DNA of 64,000 bases from Bacteroidales bacterium Phil12 (GTDB taxonomy: Bacteria > Bacteroidota > Bacteroidia > Bacteroidales > P3): contig NWBO01000064.1 in the NCBI GenBank assembly GCA_002633275.1, positions 62,001 through 126,000 of the forward strand. The letters run 5' to 3'. Below are positions 53,101 through 61,800 of this stretch, one piece after another. Made by a program: the position numbers and the translations under genes. Under the pieces are notes generated by a model. The model was not told the origin of the DNA and made no database searches. It saw nothing but the letters and a program-made list of their open reading frames with translations. Every line of letters begins with the position of its first letter. Positions within the stretch are counted from its first letter, which is position 1.

Positions 53101-54414
53101 ATGGGTAATATTGTAGCGATAGTAGGACGTCCGAATGTCGGCAAGAGTACATTGTTTAATCGTTTGACAGGTAAAAAGAGTGCAATCATTGATCCTACAA
53201 GCGGCGTAACTCGCGACCGTCATTATGGCAAAAGCAACTGGAATGGTAAGGAGTTCAGCGTTATCGATACGGGTGGTTATATGATTGGCGGCGATGATGA
53301 GTTTGAGAAAGAAATTTGTGAGCAAGTCCGTATCGCTATTGCCGAAGCAGATGTAATACTTTTTCTTGTCGATGCCAAAGAAGGAATAACTTCTATGGAC
53401 GAAGACGTCGCCGATATATTGAGAAAAAGCAATAAAAAAACGTTATTGGTGGTCAATAAAGTGGATAGTTTTGCCAAGTCGATGACGGTAAGCGAATTTT
53501 ATTCGTTGGGATTGGGCGAACTATACGAAATATCAGCCGCAAACGGCTCGGGAACGGGTGAGTTATTGGATGAATTGGTCAAGGACTTTACGGACAAAGA
53601 AACTTTTGATGATGAGGAAATGAACTTACCTCACTTGGCTGTCGTGGGACGTCCGAATGTCGGCAAATCATCATTTATCAATATGATAACCAATCAAGAC
53701 AGAAACATCGTCAAAGATATTGCCGGAACAACAAGAGACAGTATCAACACAAGGTACAACTTATTCGGTTTCGATTTCATTATCGTCGATACGGCAGGAC
53801 TTAGAAAGAAAAACGCGGTAAAAGAAAACATAGAGTTCTACTCCGTGATGCGTGCCATTCGCTCATTGGAAATGTCGGACGTATGTATATTGATTGTCGA
53901 TGCCTCTGTCGGTTTCGATGCACAAGACTTAAATATTTTGTCTTTATGTGAAAGAAACAACAAAGGCGTTGTTGTCTGTGTCAATAAGTGGGATAAAGTC
54001 GAAAAAGACACCAACACAATGAAGCATTTTGAAGAAGAAATACGCAGAAAGGCCGCTCCTTTTACCGATATTCCTATAATTTTCACTTCCGTGATAAACA
54101 AACAACGTATCTTCAAAGCTCTTGAAACTGCAAGAGAAGTCTATGAAAACCGTCAAAGAAAAATTCCTACCAGCAAATTAAACGAAGATATCCTCCCTAT
54201 TGTTAAAGAACAAAATCCACCTGCCGAATATAAAGGCAAGCGTGTAAAAATAAAGTATATCACTCAATTGAAAACGCCTTACCCACAATTTGTTTTTTAT
54301 TGCAATTTACCGCAATACGTTAAGCAAGATTACATACGTTTTTGCGAAAACAAATTAAGAGAATACTATAATTTCAACGGCGTTCCTATAACAGTATATT
54401 TTAGAGAGAAGTAA
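53101..54414 (+). CDS. der: Ribosome-assembly GTPase Der (EngA)
   Basis: This 437-residue essential GTPase helps mature the 50S subunit. Two consecutive G domains are visible: the first with IVGRPNVGKSTLFNRL (G1, residues 6-21), DTGGYMIGG (G3) and NKVD (G4), and the second with VVGRPNVGKSSFINM, DTAGLRKKN and NKWD. A C-terminal KH-like domain (VKIKYITQLKTPYPQFVFYC) completes the family length. The start is preceded by a good -7 box. It has no obvious operon partner. The downstream hairpin at 54455-54491 separates it from ybjQ on the other strand. Confidence 0.95.
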   Translation: MGNIVAIVGRPNVGKSTLFNRLTGKKSAIIDPTSGVTRDRHYGKSNWNGKEFSVIDTGGYMIGGDDEFEKEICEQVRIAIAEADVILFLVDAKEGITSMDEDVADILRKSNKKTLLVVNKVDSFAKSMTVSEFYSLGLGELYEISAANGSGTGELLDELVKDFTDKETFDDEEMNLPHLAVVGRPNVGKSSFINMITNQDRNIVKDIAGTTRDSINTRYNLFGFDFIIVDTAGLRKKNAVKENIEFYSVMRAIRSLEMSDVCILIVDASVGFDAQDLNILSLCERNNKGVVVCVNKWDKVEKDTNTMKHFEEEIRRKAAPFTDIPIIFTSVINKQRIFKALETAREVYENRQRKIPTSKLNEDILPIVKEQNPPAEYKGKRVKIKYITQLKTPYPQFVFYCNLPQYVKQDYIRFCENKLREYYNFNGVPITVYFREK

Positions 54415-54454
54415 TCTTGTTTTCTTTATTAATACGAAAACAACATATTCACAA

Positions 54455-54491
54455 AAACGAGTGTCAAGAAGTATTTTCCCGACACTCGTTT
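54455..54491. terminator. Bidirectional terminator between der and ybjQ
   Basis: AAACGAGTGTC and GACACTCGTTT form an 11-bp stem around a 15-base loop between convergent genes. Confidence 0.7.
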
Positions 54492-54513
54492 CATTATTCA
54501 ATAAATCGGTTGC

Positions 54514-54822
54514 TTATATCGTTACAGCCGTTCCTGATACTGCAACCATAAGCATACTGCCTATGTTTTCGTAGTCTATATGTATTCCCACAACAGCATT
54601 TGCTCCTCTTTGCATTGCTTCTTGCGACATATTTTCCATTGCAGTTTCTTGTGCTTTCATAAATACTTTTTCGTACGAATTAACTCTGCCGCCGACAATA
54701 TCTCTTAAACCCGCAAACATATCTTTGAACGCATTTGCACCAAATACTGCCCTGCTTGTAACTATACCTTTGTACTCTTTGATTGAATGACCTTCTACGG
54801 TCGGTGTTGTTGTCAAAATCAT
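54514..54822 (-). CDS. YbjQ family (DUF74) protein
   Basis: This 102-residue protein matches the YbjQ/DUF74 family, proposed heavy-metal-binding proteins that assemble into pentamers. Diagnostic segments are [40 protein letters not shown], and [20 protein letters not shown], then [12 protein letters not shown] start at the ATG at 54822, because upstream codons run through the -7 box at 54853-54860. Metal binding has not been confirmed for most members, so function is open. Confidence 0.85.
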   Translation of the reverse strand: MILTTTPTVEGHSIKEYKGIVTSRAVFGANAFKDMFAGLRDIVGGRVNSYEKVFMKAQETAMENMSQEAMQRGANAVVGIHIDYENIGSMLMVAVSGTAVTI

Positions 54823-54852
54823 AATTGCTGTGTTTTTGAAATTAATATATTG

Positions 54853-54860
54853 CAAAGGTA
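54853..54860 (-). promoter_or_regulatory. Putative -7 box of the ybjQ-family gene
   Basis: The minus strand reads TACCTTTG, 30 bases before the chosen ATG. Confidence 0.6.
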
Positions 54861-54905
54861 CTATGTTTTTGTCAAATACCAATTTTTCTTTCCATAAAAT
54901 TATTG

Positions 54906-54913
54906 TACTTTTG
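54906..54913 (+). promoter_or_regulatory. Putative -7 box of the S4-domain gene
   Basis: TACTTTTG fits TAnnTTTG and lies 57 bases before the ATG at 54971. Confidence 0.5.
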
Positions 54914-54970
54914 CATAACAATTACGTTTTTAGCGTTAAGAGTTCAACAAAACATAAATAAAAAACAGTT

Positions 54971-55354
54971 ATGCGAATAGATAAATGGCTTTGGTGCGTT
55001 AGGATTTACAAGACAAGAAGTCTTGCGGCAGAGGCTTGTGATTTGGGTAAAGTAACAAGAGATAATGTAACTATGAAACCAAGCAAAGAAGTCAGCGTCG
55101 GAGATATTATAACGATAAACCTCAACCCTTTGAAAAAGACCGTAAAAGTCAAGGAAATTTTGAAGAACAGAGTCGGAGCGAAAGATGTAGCCGCATATAT
55201 GGAAGACCTTACTCCTCAATCGGAATATGACAAAATTCAAATGATGCACGATATGATGTTTGAAAAGCGTGATTCCCATATCGGCAGACCAACGAAAAAA
55301 GACAGAAGAAATATAGAAAAATTCAAAAACGCCGAAAACGACAGTATTTTTTAA
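54971..55354 (+). CDS. hslR: S4-domain RNA-binding protein, HslR (Hsp15)-like
   Basis: This 127-residue protein carries an N-terminal S4 RNA-binding domain, MRIDKWLWCVRIYKTRSLAA, followed by GKVTRDNVTMKPSKEVSVGD and a basic C-terminus (GRPTKKDRRNIEKFKNAEND). This matches heat-shock protein 15, which binds 50S subunits carrying stalled nascent chains. The gene symbol follows from the fold and length; other S4 proteins are possible. The next feature downstream is a locus of the dispersed 21-bp repeat. Confidence 0.85.
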   Translation: MRIDKWLWCVRIYKTRSLAAEACDLGKVTRDNVTMKPSKEVSVGDIITINLNPLKKTVKVKEILKNRVGAKDVAAYMEDLTPQSEYDKIQMMHDMMFEKRDSHIGRPTKKDRRNIEKFKNAENDSIF

Positions 55355-55454
55355 TAAATCAATGCCACGTTTTCGCTTCAAGATTTTGACATAGGTAAAG
55401 AAAAAATTCGTTATGGTACAACGAAAATTTTTGTACCACTTATCGCAAAATTAG

Positions 55455-55517
55455 TGTTAAACATTAACAAAATAGTATTAAACATGGGTGAAATAATGTT
55501 AAACATGATAGAGAAGA
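55455..55517 (+). repeat. Dispersed 21-bp repeat, locus 5 (runs into small open frame)
   Basis: Units start at 55455 (TGTTAAACATTAACAAAATA), 55476 (TATTAAACATGGGTGAAATA) and 55497 (TGTTAAACATGATAGAG). Together with an upstream GTG they encode heptapeptides of the MLNINKI type at the start of the small frame. Confidence 0.8.
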
Positions 55518-55756
55518 CTGTAAAGAGGAATATAAGACAGAGTAAAAATTGTAGGGTAAAATATGGAAACAGTTCTGAGTTTGATGTTTTGATTGTGGAA
55601 ATCAATGATGGCGAAAAGATACGCAAATACTCCATAGACGCAAAATACCTTTCCCCTCAGAAAGATTCTATTCGTTTCTATCCTGAGACAAAGAATGGTG
55701 TGGTTACAATAAAATGGAATCATGAAATTGAAAACTACGTAAACGAAGTACAATAG
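55484..55756 (+). CDS. Small protein of unknown function upstream of fic
   Basis: This is an open frame of 90 residues if the ATG at 55484 is used. ATGs at 55496 and 55505 and a GTG at 55454 are alternatives, all inside the 21-bp repeat locus. The conserved-looking part begins IEKTVKRNIRQSKNCRVKYG and ends NHEIENYVNEVQ. No family is recognised. It ends 37 bases before the Fic gene on the same strand, which is where a toxin partner or antitoxin would be expected, but no antitoxin motif is visible. The repeat may have supplied its start region. Confidence 0.5.
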   Translation: MGEIMLNMIEKTVKRNIRQSKNCRVKYGNSSEFDVLIVEINDGEKIRKYSIDAKYLSPQKDSIRFYPETKNGVVTIKWNHEIENYVNEVQ

Positions 55757-55793
55757 ACTACGATTATTTTTAGTCAAACAGTTCAGTTATATT

Positions 55794-56873
55794 ATGAATG
55801 ACTTTGAAGAATATATAAGACAAGGCGAACCTCATAAAAGAGAAAAAGGTTATGCGTGGCAAACCGCTATCGGCTTGCAAGCTGTTGATGACTTAAAGCC
55901 ATCCGAATATCTTATACAGACGGCACGCCAACATATTGAGGGGGATATAACCATAGAGGAAGCAAAACAACTGATTGATAGTTACTATCAGAGTAAAACA
56001 GTGAGAGCTGACATTGAGGATAGAACGGAAGAAGCAGATAAAGTATCTGCACGTATCACCGAAATATTATCGGAGAAAACGTTTACGTTCTCTCCCATTG
56101 AGTATATCACAATTCATCGCCGGCTTTTTCAAGGCATTTATAAATTTGCCGGAAAGGTCAGAGATTATAACATCACTAAAAAGGAATGGGTGCTAAAAGG
56201 TGAAACCGTTCTATATGCAAGTGCCGATAGCATACGTGATACTCTTGATTATGACTTTGGTCAAGAAAAGAATTTTAGCTACAAAGATTTGAATATCAAT
56301 GAAGCAATCTCACATATAGCTAAGTTTATTTCCGGGGTTTGGCAAATTCATGCTTTCGGAGAAGGAAATACCCGTACAACGGCTGTATTTACCATAAAAT
56401 ACCTACGCACTTTCGGGTTTGACATCAGCAACGAAGCATTTGCCAATCATTCGTGGTATTTTCGCAATGCCTTAGTCCGTGCTAACTACAATAATTTGAG
56501 CAAAGGCATCTACGCTACTACAGAATATATTGAAGCATTCTTCCGAAACTTAATTCTACATGAGCATAACGAATTAAAGAACCGAACAATGCTTGTACAG
56601 GAATCTTTCCTGCAAGATACTAAAAGTACAAATTCTTCAAACGAAAGCAATTCAAAGTGCAATATCTGCACTTTGAATTGCACTTTGGAAGAAATAGCGG
56701 TGCTTAATTTCTTACGAGAACAGCCAAAAGCTACACAAAAAGAAATTGCTACACATATAGGCAAGTCTGAGAGAACTATAAAAACCATTACCGTAAATTT
56801 GACCGAAAAGGGTATCATTGAACGCAAAAATGGTAAAAGAAACGGCTTTTGGAAGATAATAACAAATGATTAA
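55794..56873 (+). CDS. Fic domain protein with winged-helix C-terminus
   Basis: This 359-residue Fic enzyme transfers AMP or other nucleotide moieties to protein hydroxyls. The active motif is WQIHAFGEGNTRTTAVF; His186 is the catalytic base, and the loop reads GEGNTRT instead of the canonical GNGR. The C-terminal 90 residues carry a winged-helix domain (EIAVLNFLREQPKATQKEIA, then THIGKSERTIKTITVNLTEK), so it may also act as a regulator. A cysteine-rich short insert (CNICTLNCTLEE) precedes this domain. Fic-HTH proteins are common in Bacteroidetes and may be housekeeping, toxin-like or regulatory. Confidence 0.88.
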   Translation: MNDFEEYIRQGEPHKREKGYAWQTAIGLQAVDDLKPSEYLIQTARQHIEGDITIEEAKQLIDSYYQSKTVRADIEDRTEEADKVSARITEILSEKTFTFSPIEYITIHRRLFQGIYKFAGKVRDYNITKKEWVLKGETVLYASADSIRDTLDYDFGQEKNFSYKDLNINEAISHIAKFISGVWQIHAFGEGNTRTTAVFTIKYLRTFGFDISNEAFANHSWYFRNALVRANYNNLSKGIYATTEYIEAFFRNLILHEHNELKNRTMLVQESFLQDTKSTNSSNESNSKCNICTLNCTLEEIAVLNFLREQPKATQKEIATHIGKSERTIKTITVNLTEKGIIERKNGKRNGFWKIITND

Positions 56874-56885
56874 AATAAATATTCG

Positions 56886-56893
56886 TAACTTTG
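56886..56893 (+). promoter_or_regulatory. Putative -7 box of the UpxY-type gene
   Basis: TAACTTTG lies 24 bases before the ATG at 56918, giving a very short leader of about 20 bases. Confidence 0.6.
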
Positions 56894-56917
56894 CAGTTCC
56901 AATTGTAGAGAACAAAA

Positions 56918-57481
56918 ATGAATGTAGAACGAAACGAAGAATCAGATTGCAAATGGTATGTTCTCAAAACCATTTTTTCAAGAGAAATGAGAATAAAGGA
57001 ACTCTTGGACGAGAAAAACATAGAGTCCTTTATTCCGATGAAATATAAAATAAAGGTTGTAAAAGGAAGAAAAACGAAAGTCTTGGCTCCTGCCATCAAC
57101 GATTTTGTTTTTGTTCATACCGACAAGAAAACTCTTGAAGACTTTAAGCAAGAAGTTCTGACGAAATTTTCCTACAACACTTATTTCTTAACGCGTAAGG
57201 AGGGCGAAAAAAGAAAAATTGAGACCGTTCCCGATAAACAGATGCAGGAATTTATCAGAGTTACCAACCATTTAGATGATAATATAACATTTTACAACCC
57301 CGAAGAATTGGAGTTGAAAAAAGGTATGAAAGTCCGCGTTATCGGTGGCATTTATGACGGAATTGAGGGTGTGCTGTTGAAAATTCAAGGCAAAAGAAAC
57401 AAACGTATTTTTATGGAAATACCCGGTGTTGCGATAGCCATTTCGTCCGTTACTCCCGATTTAATTGAAATAATCAAATAA
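56918..57481 (+). CDS. UpxY-family NusG-like transcription antiterminator
   Basis: This 187-residue NusG paralogue has the NGN domain DCKWYVLKTIFSREMRIKEL, then PAINDFVFVHTDKKT. A linker and a C-terminal KOW domain follow (LKKGMKVRVIGGIYDGIEGV, LLKIQGKRNKRIFMEIPGVA). UpxY-type proteins keep RNA polymerase elongating through the leader of one specific polysaccharide or other long operon. In other Bacteroidetes upxY is the first gene of a capsule locus. Here no glycosyltransferase operon follows; the next genes are recA and cas12a. The target operon must be elsewhere, or this is a stand-alone or orphan copy. Confidence 0.88.
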   Translation: MNVERNEESDCKWYVLKTIFSREMRIKELLDEKNIESFIPMKYKIKVVKGRKTKVLAPAINDFVFVHTDKKTLEDFKQEVLTKFSYNTYFLTRKEGEKRKIETVPDKQMQEFIRVTNHLDDNITFYNPEELELKKGMKVRVIGGIYDGIEGVLLKIQGKRNKRIFMEIPGVAIAISSVTPDLIEIIK

Positions 57482-57636
57482 TTTTCGTTTCGCTGCACGT
57501 TTTTCTTATCCATCATATATTAATATGATGTGTAATTTGCCGAAAATATCGGCACTTATCGTTTTGCTATCGTGTTTATCGGCTTTAATCAAATGAAATT
57601 TCATTGACAAAACGAATATAAAAAGAAATATTTTTA

Positions 57637-57644
57637 TACCTTTG
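57637..57644 (+). promoter_or_regulatory. Putative -7 box of recA
   Basis: TACCTTTG lies 43 bases before the recA ATG. Confidence 0.6.
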
Positions 57645-57687
57645 CAAAAGACAAAATCAGATAATAATCAATTAATACATAATTACA

Positions 57688-58710
57688 ATGGCAAAAGAAG
57701 TTCAATCGGATGTAAATACCGAGAAGTTAGAGAAGTTAAAAGTACTTCAATCGGCGTTAGACAAGATAGAGAAAAGTTATGGTAAGGGTTCGGTGATGAA
57801 ACTTGGCGAAAGACATGCAGATAAAGTTGAGGTTATACCTACGGGTAGTCTTTCTTTGGATGTAGCGTTGGGTGTGGGCGGCTTACCAAAAGGCAGAATA
57901 ATCGAGATATATGGTCCCGAGTCCTCAGGTAAGACAACTCTTGCAACGCATTGCATTGCCGAAGCACAGAAACAAGGTGGCATTGCAGCCTTTATTGATG
58001 CCGAACATGCTTTTGATGCTTTCTATGCACAGAAACTTGGCGTTGATATAGACAATCTTTACATCTCTCAACCCGACAATGGCGAGCAGGCATTGGAGAT
58101 TGCGGAAAATCTTATCTCATCGGGGGCGATAGATATCATAGTTATCGACTCCGTTGCCGCACTTACACCAAAAAGTGAGATAGAAGGCGAGATGGGGGAC
58201 AGTAAAATGGGCTTGCAAGCAAGACTTATGTCTCAGGCTTTGCGAAAACTTACCTCAACAATAAGCAAAACTAAGTGCTGCTGCATATTTATCAACCAAT
58301 TGAGAGATAAGATTGGCGTTTTGTATGGTTCGCCCGAAACGACAACGGGAGGTAATGCCTTAAAATTTTATTCTTCGGTTCGTTTGGACATAAGAAGAGT
58401 GTCGCAGATAAAAGACGGCGACAAAATTTTAGGCAACAGAGTAAAGGTAAAGGTTGCAAAGAATAAGGTTGCGCCACCATTCAAAACTGTTGAGTTTGAT
58501 TTGATGTTTGGCGAGGGCATATCGCGTATTGGTGAGATATTGGATATAGCAGTAGAACATAACATAGTAAAGAAGAGTGGTTCTTGGTTTTCGTATGGAG
58601 AAAGTAAATTGGCACAAGGCAGAGATGCGGTAAAAAATCTTTTGAAAGATAATCCGGAACTTGCACAAGAGATAGAAGACAAAGTCAGAGCAACATTAAT
58701 AGAATCTTAA
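57688..58710 (+). CDS. recA: Recombinase A
   Basis: This 340-residue protein forms the nucleoprotein filament for homologous recombination and triggers LexA cleavage where LexA is present. Walker [16 protein letters not shown] (about residues 76-90), Walker [21 protein letters not shown], and the DNA-binding loops [15 protein letters not shown] and [20 protein letters not shown] are all intact. The C-terminal region is shorter than in E. coli, which is usual here. It ends in a strong terminator that lies just before the CRISPR gene cas12a. No LexA-type box is recognised upstream. Confidence 0.97.
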   Translation: MAKEVQSDVNTEKLEKLKVLQSALDKIEKSYGKGSVMKLGERHADKVEVIPTGSLSLDVALGVGGLPKGRIIEIYGPESSGKTTLATHCIAEAQKQGGIAAFIDAEHAFDAFYAQKLGVDIDNLYISQPDNGEQALEIAENLISSGAIDIIVIDSVAALTPKSEIEGEMGDSKMGLQARLMSQALRKLTSTISKTKCCCIFINQLRDKIGVLYGSPETTTGGNALKFYSSVRLDIRRVSQIKDGDKILGNRVKVKVAKNKVAPPFKTVEFDLMFGEGISRIGEILDIAVEHNIVKKSGSWFSYGESKLAQGRDAVKNLLKDNPELAQEIEDKVRATLIES

Positions 58711-58725
58711 ATTTTGATTATAGCG

Positions 58726-58762
58726 ACAGCCTCATTTGAATTGTTCAGATGAGGCTGTTGTT
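58726..58762 (+). terminator. Intrinsic terminator of recA
   Basis: ACAGCCTCAT and ATGAGGCTGT form a 10-bp stem, followed by TGTTGT. It separates recA from cas12a by only 40 bases. Confidence 0.75.
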
Positions 58763-58801
58763 GTAAATTTCATAAGTATTAACAAATAAAATTTATTGGT
58801 C

Positions 58802-61800
58802 ATGAAAGCAGAGACAAATCTGACAGAATTAGTGAATCTGTATTCATTACAGAAAACACTTCGTTTTGAATTAATCCCTCAGGGAGAAACATTACAAAAC
58901 ATTGAGAAAATGGGTATTCTTACACAAGATAACCAAAGAACAGACGATTACGAAAAAGTCAAAACAATAATTGATGAGTATCATAAAAGATTTATTGAAA
59001 TATGTTTCAAAGACTTTGTTTTAGAGGATTTAGATAAATATCAAGAACTTTATATAACCAAAAATCGTTCTGAACAAGAAAACACCGAGTTTCAAAAATT
59101 AAAAACAAATCTAAGAAAACAAGTTGTAAATAGATTTAAAGAAAACGATAAGTTAAAACGTTTGTTTTCCAAAGAATTTATCAAAGAAGACCTTGTTGAA
59201 TATCTTGACGGCAGAGACGAAGACAAAACAAGAGTAGAAAGATTCAAAGACTTTACTACATATTTTACCGGTTTCTTTGAAAATCGCAAAAATATGTACT
59301 CAGATGGAGAACAATCAACTGCCATTGCATACAGACTGATTCACGAGAATTTGCCTAAATTCATCGATAATCTCTCCATATTCAACAAAATAGTGGAGAG
59401 AAATGAAATAAAAACAAAATTCTCTACCATTGTCAATGATTTGAACTGTCATTTACACTCACCTATCAATAGTATTGAAGAAGTTTTTACTATTGATTAT
59501 TTCAATAAAACTCTATCTCAAAAGCAGATAGAAGATTACAACACTATTATTGGTGGAGTAAGCAAGAACAACGAAAAAGTACAAGGTCTTAACGAGTATA
59601 TCAACCTTTACAATCAGCAACAAAAAGATAAAAGCAATAGACTTCCTTTACTAAAAAAACTATTCAAACAGATATTGAGCGATAGAGAACCAATCTCTTG
59701 GTTACCCGAAGAGTTGAGTAGTGACAAAGATATGGCTAACAGTGTTTTGAATCTATACAAGGAGGTGTATGAGATTATCTATAGCAACGATAATTCATTG
59801 TATAATTTGATTACATATATTGACAATTATGATTTATCAAAGATTTATATTTCTAATGACCAATCTTTAACAACTCTATCACAACGCATTTACAACCGTT
59901 ATGATATCTACACTTTTGCAATAAAACAAACACTAAAAGAACTAAATCGACAAAAACGCAAAGAAAATATTGAGAAATATGAAGCGCGTATTGATAACCT
60001 TTTTGAAAATTGCGAGAGTTTTAGCATCGAAGAGTTAAACAACATTGTCAAAAACACATATAAAGAAAATGAAGAGATTGACACAAGCAAAACTATTGAA
60101 CAATATTTCAAAGATTTTGGTGCTATAAACAAAGAACACATTCAAAAAGAAAATCTTATTTTGCAATTAGAAAATGCTTTCACTGTTGCGAAGCCTATAC
60201 TTGAAGCAATAGACGATAATAACAAGGGCATCAGTCAAGACAAAGATGCTGTGGATAAAATCAAAAATCTTTTGGATGTTTTGAAAGATATTCAGCATTT
60301 TGTTAAGCCGTTATTAGGTAGCAATATTGAGGCGGATAAAGACGAGAATTTCTATGGATCATTCTCCGATATATACCAGAGATTAGATAAAATCACTCCT
60401 ATATACAATATGGTGCGTAACTACCTTACAAAGAAACCATATTCAGAAGAGAAAATAAAACTGAACTTTGAAAAAGGTAACTTGCTAAACGGTTGGATCG
60501 ACAGTTACACTGAAAAAAGTGATAATGGCACTCAATATAGCGGATATTTGTTTAGAAAACTTAATAGTATAGGAGAATATGATTATTATTTAGGAATATC
60601 ACTCGATACCAAATTATTCCGCAATACAGATAATGTTGAGGAAAATGACAAAAGTGAATTTGAACGATTGGATTATTATCAACTAAAAAGCCAGACTTTT
60701 TTTGGCAATTCCTACAAGGGAAAGCAGACATACAACAAAGATAAAGAAGATATGATTACAATTATAGATGATTTTATTGAACGATTGCCAAATATTCATC
60801 CGCTAAAAGAGAGAAGCAAAAACAAACCTGATACATTTACACCTAATCAATATCTGACATACTTTAAAAACTATCAAGAAGAATACAATTGCCTGCTAAA
60901 AGACAAAAAGTTTAAAAACAAAAATGAAGAGCTTATTAAAAATATCATAGAGACAATTAAATCTATTAACCGCCTTCCAAAAGATAAAATTAAAGCCATA
61001 ATTTCCAAAAATTACACGGTATTCTCAGAAATAATCTCTGACATACAAGATACTCTCTTAAAAGAAAAAATCTTTAACTATATATCCGTTAGCAAAAAGG
61101 CTATGGAAGCGGCTGCGAAGAGGGAACAAAAAACACTATACCTATTCAAAATATCAAACAAAGATTTATCATATGCAGACACGCATTCTAAGGGCGATAG
61201 AAAATCACGAGGCACGGAAAATCTACACACTATATACTTCAAAACTTTAATGTCAGGAGAACAAAATGTTTTGGATATTGGTGCCGGTGCAATCTTTTAT
61301 AGGAAAAAGACCGAATGGCTAAAATCCTCTCCAACTCATAAAGCCAACGAGAAGATACAAAATAAAAATAGCCACACAAAAAGTGAGTTTGAGTACGGTC
61401 TAATAAAAGACAAAAGATATATCGAAAACAAATTTTTATTCCATTTATCATTAACACTAAATTATCAATCAAAAGGAATAAAAAATATCAACCCTATTGT
61501 TAATAATATGATACGCAACAAAGAAATTAAACATATTATTGGCATTGATAGAGGAGAAAGAAATCTGCTATACCTTTCTCTAATTGATTTGAAAGGCAAT
61601 ATCGTTAAACAAATGTCTTTGAACGAAATTATCAATGAATACAACGGCAATAAATACAAAACCGACTACCACGATTTATTAGCAAAAAAAGAGGAAGAAA
61701 GAAAAAAGGCTCGTCTTTCTTGGGGAACAATAGAAAATATCAAAGAATTGAAAGACGGATACATAAGTCAAGTTGTTCATATCATCTCACAAATGATTGT

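Noticed and set aside
58763-58801. cas12a promoter
   Set aside because: The 39 bases before the gene contain no TAnnTTTG box; nothing could be called with confidence.
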